Assembly: GCA_003117195.1 (NCBI GenBank)
Contig: BDSI01000151.1
Coordinates: forward strand, 213,543-277,542
DNA: 64,000 nt
DNA from: Eudorina sp. 2006-703-Eu-15
Taxonomy: Eukaryota > Chlorophyta > Chlorophyceae > Chlamydomonadales > Volvocaceae
Reading direction: 5' to 3'
Shown: one piece after another, positions 1 to 12,337 of the stretch
Layout of the letters: every line of letters begins with the position of its first letter
Position numbering within the stretch: the stretch's first letter is position 1
Program-made: the position numbers and the translations under genes
Notes under the pieces: generated by a model
The model's input: the letters and a program-made list of their open reading frames with translations, nothing else
What the model was told of the DNA's origin: nothing
Databases searched by the model: none

Positions 1-159
1 ACCAGCCACGCAAGGGATTCCCCTCCCGAGACCTACCCATGTCGCTAACCCCTGTCGCTAACCTCGCCTTCTAGGCAGCGCTCCCCATTCCCGCGCGCCC
101 CTTCCTTCGTGGTTTGCGGTTCCGCCCAACCCTCCGCACCCCCTCCGCACCCCTCCCAC

Positions 160-1696
160 CTGGTCCAGGTAGCTGAGCAGCGTCACGCTGAGCGCCACAC
201 CCGCGCCGCCCGCCACCCACGAGTGCGAGCACCTGTCTCCCGAGCCCAGGAAGCGCTTGGTGCCGCACTGCGGGCCGCCCACCAGCCCGCCGCACAAGTC
301 GAACCGGAACTCGCAGCCGCCCGCCGGGCGACACACGGGGCAGGCGGGCTGCGGCACCCCGGGCGGGTGGCGGCGGCCCAACAGAGCCGTCAAGTTGAAG
401 CTGCACGGCAGGCAGACGGCGGCGGCGGAGGACGGCGCGAGCAGCCGGTGCCCGTTGAAGTCCATCAGGTGGTCCGTGACGGCGGCGGCGACGCTGGCGT
501 CGAAGTCAGAGAGGAGCCGCACAGCCTGACGGGGCCGCCAGAGCGTGTCGTCGCGGGCGACGAGCATCCAGCGGTAGGGCGGCGGCGGCGCCGCCGCCGC
601 CGCCGTCGCCGTCGCCGTCGCGGCCGTGGCCGCTGCGGCGGCCGTCGCCGCCGGCGGTGTGAAGCTCGCCGCCATGACGGCGGTGTGGACGAGCAGCGGC
701 GCCATGGCCCAGGCGGGACCGATCAGGTGCAGCGGGTGCGTCGACGGCGGCGGGTTGCGGCCGTACGGTCCGCCGCCGCCGCCGCCGCGAGCGTTGGCGG
801 CGGGGTCGACCCACGCCAGGTACGTCTCATTGTGCTCACCTGGGGCGCCGCCGTGCAACTCATTCAGCCGCGCCGCCTCGCTCGCATTCTGCAGTACAAT
901 ATATGTACGGATGCCGCGCCTGCGCGTGTTGCGTGCGACACACGTATGTGGGTCGATGTAGGCTGGGCGGGGCGGGGTGGGGCCGGCATGGGATGGGTAT
1001 GGAGCCACGAAAGCAATCACGGCGTCGTGTTGGGGGCGGACCGGTCAGGGACCCCAAAGACGCGGTCCCCCCCACACCCATGGACCTGGTGTGGCCCAGG
1101 ATGGGTCGCGCACGTGAGGGGTGCGCACACACCGCGCCGCGCTCGCACGCCACTGCCGCGCTGTTCTGGGCTGGTCTGGTCTGGCGCCGATGGCGCCTCA
1201 GTCGGGGTTTGACCCGGGGGCTGCGCCAGCGACCCGCCGGAGCGCCGACGGTCGCTGGTCGACGGGCGATGGTCCTTGTCTGGGGGCACCACTCGCAGGA
1301 CCTCAGCCGGACGCTCGTGTCGCGATGCCGAGATTCGTTTGCATGTGGGTCAGCGATTATGTATCGCTATGGTTGCATGGTTGGCGGTTCCCCCGGGACC
1401 TCGGGTACGGGGCTCCCCGGTGCTTGTGGGGGAGACCTCGCGGCTGAGACGGTTCGCCGTCTGTTGCCGAGCTAGCTGACATCGGGCTCCTCTTCGTACC
1501 TGGCTGGGCGAGTGGCGTGCACCAGCGGCAATCGGTTTGAGGTGGTGGTGTACACGATTATAAGATCGGAAGGGCTGAGCGGTAGCCCGTCCCCTTCGGA
1601 CAACGGCAGACGCCGATGTCCGGCAGCGTCAGACGCGACAGCTACATCCCCAGGCGCGCAAAGGCCAATTGCGAGTAGTAAGGCAACTAGTAACAT
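160..1696 (-). CDS. Fringe-like GT31 glycosyltransferase, 5' part (runs off left edge)
   Basis: Two exons are visible: 1696-1500 and 919-160, with phases that match exactly (197 + 760 nt = 319 codons). A donor follows at 159, so the C-terminal exon(s) lie beyond the left edge. The protein opens with a signal peptide or anchor (MLLVALLLAIGLCAPGDVAVA). The first beta strand reads SDLIIVYTTTSNRLPLV and continues across the junction as RGIRTYIVLQN. The acidic nucleotide-sugar motif is YRWMLVARDDTLW (RDD in place of DDD). Near the end is WVAGGAGVALS, matching the fringe-type GGAG..LS motif. A low-complexity Ala/Pro insert precedes the acidic motif. Known family role: Golgi transfer of a hexose to a glycoprotein acceptor. 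Donor and acceptor cannot be told here. Family assignment is fairly sure, substrate unknown. It lies 389 bp downstream of the next GT31 gene on the same strand. Confidence 0.72.
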
Positions 1697-2084
1697 TGTA
1701 GCTTCCTACAGCGGTAGGTCTGCCCGATCTGTGCTCCACAACTGGAAGACATTACCGCTGCCGAGTAACTGCAGGATAAGCTTGTCGCCGAATGAGCGCG
1801 TAGGTTCCCGATGCTAATCTGTAATTCTGAGCTCTCTGCACACGATTGCAGCCGGGGCAATAGTGACCTGAACTGCTGAACATGCTACTGCACGGAGACG
1901 AATGGTTCGTACACCGCCTAGCTGGAGTGATACAGGCGCACTTTCAAATGTTTGGGCACATAAACTACATTTCGAACGTCTGCCACCGAGGACACACGCC
2001 GCAGTCCCGTCGGACTTTCCATCATAATCAGGGAACTTTCACTTTGGTTTTGCTTGAGCAAGAAACACAAGCTTTCCAAGTGTG

Positions 2085-5000
2085 TCATGTCCAAAGTTTC
2101 TCAAACTCAGTGTGCGCTGGATAAGACGGCATGTAGGGCAGCGGTTCGTCGTGTGGAGCTCGACAGGTGTGATCCTTGTGCAACGCGACCACATCCTCAA
2201 GCGGCGCGCACAGACCAGCGCATTCTTTGCGGAACACTGCTAAAGCTGCTTTGTGGCAGCTTGGAGAGCACAGTCGCATGTCCTCAAAGAAAACCACGTC
2301 GTGCGCGAGCATCCAGGCTCCCATGCTCGTATCTTCAGGAGAGGGCGGGGCAGGACAACAAGGGTGGTAGAAGTTTGCATTATATGCCTGGTCGACGGTG
2401 TACTAGGCTCTGCCGGCGTTGTTTGCGGGTTATTCGATGGGTTATTTGACTGCGGCCACGCGGCCTAACCCCCGGTGCAGATGCTGCCCTGCTGTCGCGC
2501 CTACTCTGCAGCACGTGCGTTAGCATTCCCTTGGCGCTCTAGCCTGCTACCATCTCACGTGATCGCTTCAGACAGCGTGTGGCTGCAGTGCTACCGAACA
2601 TGGAGACCACCGCCTCCGTCCCCAACCCTGAAATATGGCGCGCACCCCTCCAACCCCACAGAATGCTGCAAACCCCCCACCTTCGTTGGCCAGCAGTCGA
2701 AGGTGCTCGTAGTTGTGGACGATGACCCGCCGCACCGACTCGGCGGAAAGCACATATGCGCTGCAGGGGGTTGGCAGCGTTGGGTCGGCGGGTCGGTGGG
2801 TCGGCGCGTTGATGTCTGAATGGGCGGTTGCCACGCATGAAGTGCCAGGGTGCCGAATGGCCGCTCTGAGGAGCACTACCGCCCGGTCAGTATGCAGCCG
2901 GGTGCAGCTCGGTTAATACGGCACAGGTCAAGACGGAGTCTGCTCCCCAATCCGATTGGCGTGAAAGCAAGCTGCGGGCTTGTCGCTACGGTTGCGTTTG
3001 CGGTTCATTACCTGTGACCCAAATCCCATGGGTCGGATGCTGTCGCCCCGGACACTGTACATCAGATCCGAACAGTACGGCGGTGCATTCGTTGTGGCCC
3101 CCTGCCCGCTGCTGAGCCCCCACCTCCCTCCTCGCTCCTAACCCTCGAGGTGGTGCGGCTGATGAGAGGTAGGGTCACACGCCGGGTCGCAGCTCGCAAA
3201 GAGATCATTAGACAAAGGTGTGAAGTTACTCACTTCTTCCCAGAGTGAGCGGATGCATGTTCCGACCACACTGGCTGGGTCCTGTGTCCTAACGCCTCTG
3301 TATGTCCTCCTTGTGGAGTATACACCAGCCGTGTATACACCAGGTATATATATACACCGGCCGTGTAGACACCAGGCTCACATGTTACACTATCCGTATA
3401 TAATTTTATACACGAGCGGTTCCAACACGGTCAATACACGAGTTAAATACGGCCCCTAAATCGACAGACGCTCCGTTGCTCATACCAGGTCGGAATCGTC
3501 TCCTTTGATGTACGGTACACAGCTACACGCACCTGCCGTACGCGTTCATGTAGTACGTGGAGCCCAGCAGCAGGTGGTGCGGCTCGTACCACCTGGCCTC
3601 CGGATCGTCCACCACGTGATCGCGCTTCATGCACCCGATGTAGCCTGATCAGGAGCGGGATGCAGCCAACCCAAATCATCAAAACTCTAAACCCAACGAA
3701 CATAACGAACAAACGCAAAGCCGGACAGGATGATGAGGTGGGATGTGGGGCCCTCACTGACTCCTCCTTAACCCTCCCCCTGGGACCCCGCTGGGACCCC
3801 CCAGGGCCCCCCTGGACTCCCCTGGCCCCCCCTTCTCTCCCCCTTCTCCCCCCCTTGACCACCGCCCACCTGCGCCCATGCGCTCCCACTGCGCCGCCGC
3901 CGCCGGCAGCCGCTGCGGCACCAGGTACACGTCGTCGTCTGCGCGCCACGTGGGGGTGGCTTATCGATTGAGTAAGGTGTACGACAGGAGTAAGGGAATG
4001 CATGCTAGCCACGTGTGCCGCAACTAATGTATCGATGAATCGTGTTGCAGCAGTTGACCGCACCCTCGCGCACCCGAAATGGATCATAACACACCCGGGG
4101 GGCCGCACAATGCACCCGACATGGATCACAACGCACCCGACATGGATCATAACGCACCCGGGGGGCCGCACAACGCACCTGCTTTGAGCACCCAGGCGAC
4201 GCGCGGGTGGGCGGCCAGCACCGCCCGGAAGAACGATCGCGTCTTGTTGGGCAGGCAGCTGTAGCATTCCTGCACGGTACAGGAACAACAGACATAGTGA
4301 GATGACAGTACGACCAACCGCCAACCGCCAACCGTCGCGGATCGGCCCAGCCACGACCCTACAGGCGATTTCGCCAACCGTTGCCCCGCACCCCGCTACT
4401 GATGGCCTGCTATTTGCTTCTTATCTGCGCTTCTTATCTAATACACTTCTCATACGCTTCTCACCGAGCGAACCTCTCCCGGAGACCGAGTCTGTCGGAC
4501 TCGATAGCCCGACCCAGCCCGGGGTGGGAGGCGCCAGGAGCTGACTGACCCACGGGCGGGCCCACGCCCTGCGGGTCCCGTCGTCCCATCACCCCACCTG
4601 CAGGCCGCGCAGCCAAATGAAGTCGCCCTCCGCCTCCGCTTCTAGCCGAAGTGCCGCCTCCGCCGCCGGGTCCCCCACGACCTCCCCCGCAACGAACCGA
4701 ACCATCACCTCCTCCACCTGCTGTTGCTGCTGTTTCTGCTGTTTCTGCTGCTGCTGCTGTTGCTGGAGGACGCGGCGGCGGTAGTCTCCCAGCCAGGTGG
4801 CCCGGATGGCGGCGCGGCGGAGGGCGTAGTCGTATCGGGGGTCGGCCGCCGGCGCACCCCGGGGATTGTGAGACGTCTGCGTGTATGTGGGGATGGGGAC
4901 AGGGAAGGGGAGGGGCATGGGGTATAGGAGATTGGTACACACAATCAAACTACGCTGCTGCCGGAGCAAAGGTCGGTGAATAATCAACTGTACCAGGGAC

Positions 5001-7200
5001 ATGGGGTGGGTACCATAAGGGACGGCTAGGCCCTGGGCGGGTCTGGGGGGCGGAGCCGGGCGCTGGCAACCGCGGCAGGACCAGTGTTGCTATCTTAAAT
5101 AAAAAGAATATTTACGGGTAAAAAAACCCGGAATTTTTCTATTTCCCGGAACCCCAAGAATCCTGTGAGATTTCATTTATTTGACGCTGTGGAGAGCCGA
5201 AAATCTGCCCTGCCAACTATTTTCCAGACTATCAAAAGGGCCTGGAAATCTGCAGGCGCAGGGGCAATTCCTGCATCGTACACCTGTCTACCGCCAAAAC
5301 ACACTCTAATGCCGTGTCCCCAACTCCTGGTTACCCTCCCGTATGCATCCGCGACGCATGGAAAGCGCGCATCAGGCCTCCAAGACTGAGAATCCCTGTC
5401 GTAGCTGTGGTAGCAGTGGCCCTGCTGTTAAAACACAAAGAAGTATTTCCGGCCTCCCTCGGAGGTTTTTATTTCCTGGCACCTAGGAAACCCCCCAAAA
5501 TCTGCCCTGCCAAAGGTTTTTTGGCTACTGGCGACAGGCCGAAAACCTGCGGAATTCTATTTCCCCGTTTTGGAAGATAGCGACACTGGGCAGGACCGTT
5601 GTGTGGAGCTCAAGGTACAGAGACCGCCGTACGTTGAGCACCCTCAGCCTCACCACCCGTCGTACGGCATACTCACGAAGATGCCCACGAAGATCCGTGG
5701 CCCTGTCGTACGGCCGCCATCGTCGCCGACGCCGGGACGCGCCGCCGCGGCCTCCCGCAAGCGCGCTGTTCTGCTGCTGCCGCCTCGTACGGCGTCGCCA
5801 GCTGCAGATGTGCCACCGCTACCGCCTCCGCCTCCTCCCCCGGAAGCCAACGTCGGCTCCCCGAGACGGCGCATATCCGATGCGCCGCTGCCGTCGCCGT
5901 CGCCGTCGCCGCCGTCAATGTCAAGACTGGATGGGGCTTGCGCCGCGACCGCATCCGAGTGCTGTTGCTGACCCTTTCCGAGGTGCCTCCGCCCTAGGGG
6001 GTTGATGTCGTACATGTGCACGAGCTGGCCGGGGCCTGTCATCGTCCCGGCGGCGGCGGCGACATCGCTGCCGTCGTTGCCATCACTGCCGCCGCCGCCG
6101 CCGCCATCACTGGCGAAGCTACTGTCGCTCCTGCCGCTACGGCCGCTGCTGCTACTGCTGCTACTGCCGCTACTACTGCTGCTTCTGCCGCTGTTCCCCC
6201 TGCTGCTGCTGCGACTGCTACCGCTGCCCCAATCGATCTCCGCCCTGGCAGCCTGAGCACATATCTGCTGGAGTACAGCCGCCATGTCCGCGGGTGTCGG
6301 CGTCACCGTCCTGACGGCCACTGCCGCCGCCGACACCGCCGATCTCTCCCCCGCCATCAGTCCCAAGGCCGCCGGCGACCGACAGACAGTACTCAGCACC
6401 ACCCGCGGCGGCAGCTGCACCACCACAGGCGCCGGCACAGGCACCCGGACAGGCTCGGACGACACCTCCCCCCCGGCTCCATCACCCGCGTCGTCGCGGC
6501 TCACGACTGCTGACGACGACGGAACCCCGCCGCCATCCACAAGACCGTGCATGCGCGACGACAGCGGAGCGCCGGCGGCGTGGACGTCGCCCGCGCGGGC
6601 GATGGCGGTGGCGGCGGCGGCGAACCCCGGCGGCCCTTCCGCCGCCTGGCTTGAGGAGCCGCCGGCAGCAGCTGATGATGACCCGCCGCTGGCCCCCGTC
6701 CTCCACGGACCGCCGCCGCCGCCAGCAGGCGCATAGAGGCCGCCGCCGGCCTCAGTAGTCTCATACACGGATGTGATGAGGATGCCGTCGCTCGGTAGCC
6801 CCTCGCCCAGCAGGCCGCCGCCGGTACCCGCGTGCCGCAGTCCCGCCCACGACCCGTAGTCCACCGCGGAGTTCACCTGCGGCCGACGGTCTTGCTGCAC
6901 CGCCGGCCCCCTGCTGTGGCCCTGCACCTGGGCTTGCTGGGCCTGGGCCTGGGCCTGGTCCGTCGCCAGCTGCGCCCGCCACAGCGCCGCCAGCACCGCC
7001 GCCGCCACCTCCCCCCTCAGCTCCGTCAACTCCCGGGTACGGCGCCACAGCAGTCCCTGGAGCAGTGCCACAGCCAGCAGGCTGGCCACGAACAGCGGCC
7101 ACAGCCGCCAGCGGGGCGACCAGGGGGTCGGGGCGGCGGCGGCCGCGGCCGCCGGACCCGCCGCCGCCGCGGAAGGGGAGGGACACGCGGCCGCTGACAT
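2085..7200 (-). CDS. Plant-type beta-1,3-galactosyltransferase-like protein (GT31, Galactosyl_T)
   Basis: Seven exons: 7200-5677, 4876-4598, 4269-4179, 3938-3870, 3644-3533, 2760-2681, 2332-2085. All borders are GT..AG, phases match throughout, and the total is 801 codons including TGA. It is a type II membrane protein with a signal anchor at about residues 32-51 (WRLWPLFVASLLAVALLQGL), followed by a long Ser/Gly/Ala-rich stem to about residue 500. The catalytic domain shows RIFVGIF, then RRAAIRATWL (the GT31 R..IR.TW motif), LPNKT, WVLKADDDVYLV (DDD metal/nucleotide-sugar site, rebuilt across an intron), GYIGCMKR, WYEPHH, SAYVLSAES and NEDTSMGAWML (the conserved ED..G.W region). A Cys-rich end follows (RLCSPSC, CAGLC). 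GYIGCMK and the tail resemble plant Golgi galactosyltransferases acting on arabinogalactan or hydroxyproline-rich proteins; that substrate is inference. Exon 2 encodes a poly-Gln stretch. The start is the only ATG before the anchor. Confidence 0.85.
5082..5588 (+). mobile_element. hAT-type MITE, copy 1 (507 bp)
   Basis: Inverted ends are CAGTGTTGCTATCTT and CAGTGTCGCTATCTT. A perfect 8-bp target duplication GGCAGGAC flanks it (5074-5081 and 5589-5596). It is non-coding and lies in intron 1 of the galactosyltransferase gene. The 8-bp duplication and CAGTG termini fit the hAT superfamily. Confidence 0.92.
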
Positions 7201-9815
7201 TGATTGACCGCCGGACGGAGTCGGGAATGATGCCAGCAGGGAGGGAGGGAGGGAGGCGCCGCCGCGAGCTCCGCTGCGGTTGATGTTGCCGGGACTAGGA
7301 TGGTGTAGGGATGTATGGGGAATGCGGAGAGGATGTATGTCTGGAGGTGGAGGCAGGGAGGAACGGTGGGGTTGGGGTGGTTATTAGGTCCTAGCAGCCA
7401 GCCGCGATGTGCCCCAGCCAACCCCCACGCACTGCTGCTGCCGGACCCGCCGCCGATGTCGTCACCGCCGCCGTCACTGCTGCACGCAGCTGCTGCTGCA
7501 GTTCGCCCCCAGACCCCACCGTCCACCCTACGTATGCGCCGTACCTACCCCCGGGTCATGCGTGGCCTTGCGTGCTGCCTCCCCAGCAGGCCAGGGCCTT
7601 GTAGGCCTTGTTTGCGTGCCGTTCTCCCCACGCACCCCGCCGTCTATTTGGCGCGGGACATGGGTCGACCTAGCTAGCTACCCACAGAAGGCCAGATAGA
7701 GACGCGGAACTAACGGTAGGTGGTAGGCGGTGGTGTGAGGGACGAGGTTCGAGCGATGTGCACGGAACGTATCAGCTGGAGGCTTCCGTCGTTCATCAGG
7801 CGATCCAGGCGATCGAGCGTGGTGGGGCGGACGAGCGAGATATATGCTCGGTAGATGGATGGATGTGTTAGTGAGTGCGGAGCCGGGCGGGGATGGAGGC
7901 ACCGGATTGCGTGCGGCTTGGCCGAGGCGATCGATGCGTTTACCGATGATGACGACCCGTGGGTCCGTCGTCGGTCCTGACCCATCCATGGTTTGGTTTG
8001 CTTTGGTTCTCGCAATTCGTGCCTCGGTGGACGCACATACGTATACAAGGTTGAAATATGCTGCTGGGAGGGTTTCCAATGCAGCCGATCGCTCAACGCC
8101 CGCCGCCGCCGACCATCCATCCTTCGTTACACGCGCCCGCTTCCAATGCTCGTCCGACTTGCTTGGCAGACGTTTATCCCTTTCGGGGTCCGCTGTAATA
8201 ACACTACTTCATTCATTTAGACAGACAGCATATAAGTTTATATTTTCAGCGTCTCATGTAGATAGATATAGGCACTCTGTGAGCAGCTATGGAATCCGTC
8301 GCGCGCAGCTATCTTGCAACAGCCGCGAAAGTAATAACTTGGGGGCGGGTCGATGGATGGGGCGGGCCTCGTTGTGGGGTTCTATCTGAACGCCGCCGAG
8401 TCCAGTCGTGTCCCATGGGTCACATATATACTGCGTGCAACTAACCTTTACAAGGTAGGCGGACCCAAGTTAGTCCCGACCGGCGGGCGACCGGCGGGCG
8501 ACCGCCGGCACACCAATGCATACATGCATGCTAGGGTGCGGAGCAAGGAACGCAGCTCATAAATCTGCTGTGCGTACCTCTCTCTTCCTCGCGCCAGCGG
8601 GTCGTCGATTCATCGTACATGCGTCGTGTGCGTGGGACCTGGGGACGGACTTGCAGCCGCTTGATATATATACAGCTGCTGCTGTAAGTTGATACTGATT
8701 AGTGTAGGTACTGTGCTGCTGGGCAAACCCTGGCGCGCGTCGGTTAATAAGGCGCCACGGTGGGCGAGCGACGCCAGTACGCCTCTGCCACCAGCCAGTC
8801 CTGCCCGCTGCTTCCGTATGTGTGTCCGTTCGGCCCCTGCCTGCTGCCGGCCCCGAGAAAACGCTACAAACACCTACCAGCGCAAAAGGATTCGCGATAG
8901 GATGAAGGCTCTCAGCATATGTAATTAGCAGCGGGTGTGTGTGTGGGACGTATAATTGGTGCGTGTTCGTTCATGCTTATATGAATGAACGTTACAGCTC
9001 CAAAAACGTGCATGTACCGTATGCATGTGTACGTATGTATGTGCGTGAGCCCGAGGAGCACCTACCTGCCGCCGTCGACGCCGGCGATCCGAAGGGCCAC
9101 GCACCACATGCGACTGATGATCTGATCTCAGGCGCCGCAGCCACCGCCGATGCGCCGCGCGGCCCCGTGTGTAGCATCCCAAGGGCATGCATGCGCCGAC
9201 TTACGGTCCCTTGCATTATCAATGATCGATGTCACAATAGACCCGTGGGTCATCGGTGACAGCCGTAACCCAATCACCACACGCACACTGCAAGAACGGA
9301 TCCGCGCCACTGTGGCGCACCGGACAGGCTCTCTATGTCCACAAGCGCACCGAAGCACAGCCCGCACCGATGCACTCAACCAGGGTGCCAACCGGTACCT
9401 GAGGACAAGCCATAGCCGAGGATCAAGTCCGCTCTGGGGCTCCCTTACAGTCATACATTTACAGTCCCTTTATTTGCGGTCATACGAAGATGTTTTGCCT
9501 TCGTAACAGGCATTGTTCGGATCCGCTACTAAGGTTCTGCTAACAAAGGCGCACCTGGTGTTCGTTTGGGAAGGTATTGAAATAGATGTCACCCAAAACG
9601 AATACAGGTATAGCTAGTGGTTGTGAATTGTAGTTGAATTTCTTTATGTGTAAGATATCCATGTGTTTCGATGCTGTACGGCGCGATATGGTTGGTTGGT
9701 TGGTTGGTTGTTACATGTTGTACAGGCCTTACGGCTATAAACATGTGTTCCCCCACAACGGTCATCCGTCAAAGGGCGCACAAAAGATCAAAAGAACAAA
9801 AGGTAGCTGAGTCTC
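7201..9815. other. Non-coding stretch upstream of the GT31 gene
   Basis: No gene could be supported. The first few hundred bases are GC-rich with a GGGA run near 7240 and may hold the 5' UTR and promoter of the galactosyltransferase gene. A short fragment at about 8165-8222 resembles the end of repeat R1 (TTCGGGGTCCGCTGTAA followed by CATTCATT). Several open frames exist in 9150-9500, but none shows a recognisable domain. Confidence 0.5.
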
Positions 9816-10212
9816 TCATCTCTGCAGCTTTTCCTTCCGCAACTTCTGCACCTGATATAAGAAATGACCAAGCTTGCACTGGTCAAACAAAAACATGATT
9901 CCGAACATATCCGAGTCATCAGGGAGATCCACCGCTCGGCGTAGCGGTTCGTAGACCGGACATTCAATTAGCACGTGTAGCTCGTCCTCTACCGCTCCAC
10001 TATTGCAAACCCGGCACGTCCGTGTACTGCGCGGCGTGCGCCCGGGCCCCCGTGCTAACCGCGATACCTCCAGATCCCAACGGCCAAGCCGGAATCGCAT
10101 TAGCGCCGTGTGATGCTTTCTCGGCATATCAGACGTCATATGCTCCAGCTTTCGCTTGTGATCGATCGGTGTGTACGCAAGGCCCATCCAGTTCAGGTAC
10201 CGACATGCTGTC

Positions 10213-10303
10213 TGTTGTATCATGCCTTATCAGAAAAGGACCAGCTGGCAGATGCCTTCCAGTGACATCTCATGATACTTATCCAGGATCGTTATACACT
10301 ACA
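10213..10303 (-). repeat. 3' LTR (91 bp) of the composite element
   Basis: Same sequence as 12561-12651. On the minus strand it begins TGTAGTGTATAACG and ends GATACAACA, and it is preceded by a polypurine tract of about 15 bp. The target duplication CTGTC abuts it at 10208-10212. Confidence 0.85.
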
Positions 10304-10473
10304 ATTATCCCCCCTCAGCAGGGAGCGTCCTCGCGCCCGGTCAGGCACCGGTAGGATTCGAACCCTCACGGCCTAGTCTTGGGTCCGCCACCTCCCAAGT
10401 ACTAGCAGTAACCGCCCCCTGCCCAGGTGACAAGGGGGATTCGAACCCGCGCGACCAGGTCTCGATACCAAAT

Positions 10474-10975
10474 TGTTGTGTATAGTCCACCGGTTTGGTG
10501 GCGTCAAAAGACACCGATTTGGAGACCTGCCGTAGATTATATACAGGGCTGCACGTCACAGATGACGTGTCCTCTTCCCGAATATTCTCGGGCGACAGGT
10601 TCGCGACCGTCCAGACGAAGTTCCAGAAGATCCGAAGAAGTCTCCAATCGGGTTGCCAGTCAGCGCCAGGGAACAGTCCCAGCCATAGCCAGATGCTATG
10701 ACCCCCGCCTATGCACAGCGCATAGACTTCCGCAGACAGATGCGGCATTAATACAACAGAGGCCGACAGAACGTAGCTCAGGCGCTACTCGGCATACGAA
10801 CAGCTCGTCAGACAGTTGGCCTGTACGTCGGGCAAGTCAGACTACTACGTTCAGTGGTAGTTTCGGACGTATCAGAAGTATTACCAGAATTATTGTCAGA
10901 CCAATTATTATTAGATATTATAACAATGTTAAATATTACAGAATTAGTGCGTATCAGATTACGCAGTATACAACA
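10474..10975 (-). repeat. Chromovirus-type LTR (about 502 bp)
   Basis: On the minus strand it runs from TGTTGTATACTGCG to TATACACAACA. The polypurine tract CTGAGGGGGGATAGT lies immediately 5' and the primer-binding-like TTTGGTATCGAGACC immediately 3'. It therefore stands where both a 3' LTR (of the integrase fragment) and a 5' LTR (of the following small unit) should be, as expected from LTR recombination or tandem joining. No second copy occurs in the window. Confidence 0.7.
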
Positions 10976-11073
10976 ACTATCCCCCCTCAGGATGCAGCGT
11001 CCCCGCTGCATGAAAGGGAGCCAGATTAGGCACGGCATAGAGCGGCAATTATGACTTACCTGTACCGCTCAAC

Positions 11074-12337
11074 TTACCTTAGCCGTAACCGAGCTTCCTC
11101 CAGCAGGGGTTTCATATCAGGAGTAAAATTTCGCGCAGGTTCCCAGCTATTGTGCTCAGAGGAATACCCAGCCCATTTGACGAGGTATTCGTGCACAGTG
11201 CGCTTACGTCCGCTCTTACCCACCCGTCGCGCGCGGTAGTCCAGGATGCGCTCAACAGCATAGGTGGTTTGCTTGCCCTTAAGCCAGTCAACAGGCCCAG
11301 GCTCCGTCACAGGCGGAGTGTCAGTAGAATCAGGTTCAGGATCAGAGCCACGGTACGGCCGAACCAGAGACACATGAAACGTAGGGTGAATGCGCATGTC
11401 AGATGGTAGCTGAAGTTCAACGGCGACAGATCCCACCATGCGTGCGACAGGATATGGACCCACCCAGCGTGGTAACAGCTTACGTGACCCTTCAGCCAAG
11501 GAACGCAGATTCTTGGTGCTCAGCATGACCAACTGTCCCTTGCGGAAGGTGACGTCCCGTTTAGATTTGTTGTAGTAGTCAGCCGTCCGTTGCTGTGCAG
11601 CATCCAAGCAAGATCTGGCATCTGCTATCCGGGACACAAACGACTTGACAAAAACCTTAGCAGCAGGTACGTTTACATCCAACTCACGCCACACAGGCAG
11701 AGCCGGGTTATAACCGTAATTCAGGAAGAAAGGACTCTTGCCAGTCGAACGGTTCACAGCATTGTTGATAGCAAACTCAGCAGCAGTCAGGTAGGTGTCC
11801 CAGGCAGATGGTGTGCGGCCAGCGAAGTTACGGAGCATGTCGCCCAGAACGCGATTCACACGTTCAGTCTGGCCATCAGATTGTGGATGGTATGCAGTGG
11901 ACAGATTCACACGCATCCCAACCAAAACACCCAGCGCGGCCCAAAACTTACTCGCAAACTGAGTACCACGATCAGACACAACGCTCTTTGGCACGCCGTG
12001 CAATCGTACGACGTTATCAAAGAACAGTCGTGCAGTGTCTTCAGCAGTGCAAGCAGTCGTGGTAGGGGCAAGATGCACCATCTTCGTCAAGCGATCAACA
12101 AGTACGAGTACGGCGTCGTATCCCCCCTCAGTTTTGGGCAGCGAGACAACGAAGTCCAGGGAAACGCCCTCCCACGGAGCATTCGGCACAGGCAGAGGTT
12201 GCAGATGCCCATGAGGCTTACCAGACAGGGACTTGTTGCGTTGACAGAGATCGCACGCGCTGCACGGAAAGCAGACAGATCAGGCAATGCGCCGCGCGAA
12301 ACAGCAGACCCAGGCGACTCCCCCTTAGCATCAACCT
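11074..12337 (-). pseudogene. Ty3/Gypsy chromovirus integrase fragment with chromodomain
   Basis: From 12189 to 11074 the frame is open for 371 codons. Just upstream, an in-frame zinc-finger end (SACDLCQRNKS) is present but is preceded by a stop, and the sequence breaks off at 12337, so gag, protease, RT and RNase H are missing. The DDE core is complete: SLDFVVSLP, VVSDRGTQFASKFW and HPQSDGQTERVNRVL carry the two Asp and the Glu. A GPY/F-type motif follows (RWVGPYPVARMVG). The C-terminal chromodomain reads YAVERILDYR and YLVKWAGYSSEHNSWEP. The catalytic domain itself shows no visible damage. The chromodomain would direct integration through histone binding, as known for chromoviruses. Confidence 0.9.

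Noticed and set aside
7026..7526. Minus-strand frame starting MDGGVWGRTAAAAACSSDG upstream of the galactosyltransferase gene
   Set aside because: It overlaps the real first exon in another frame and has no motif or splice support.
10354..10447. tRNA genes suggested by GGGTTCGAATCC boxes
   Set aside because: No cloverleaf with acceptor and anticodon stems could be drawn. The boxes are repeated parts of TRIM-like elements and SINEs.
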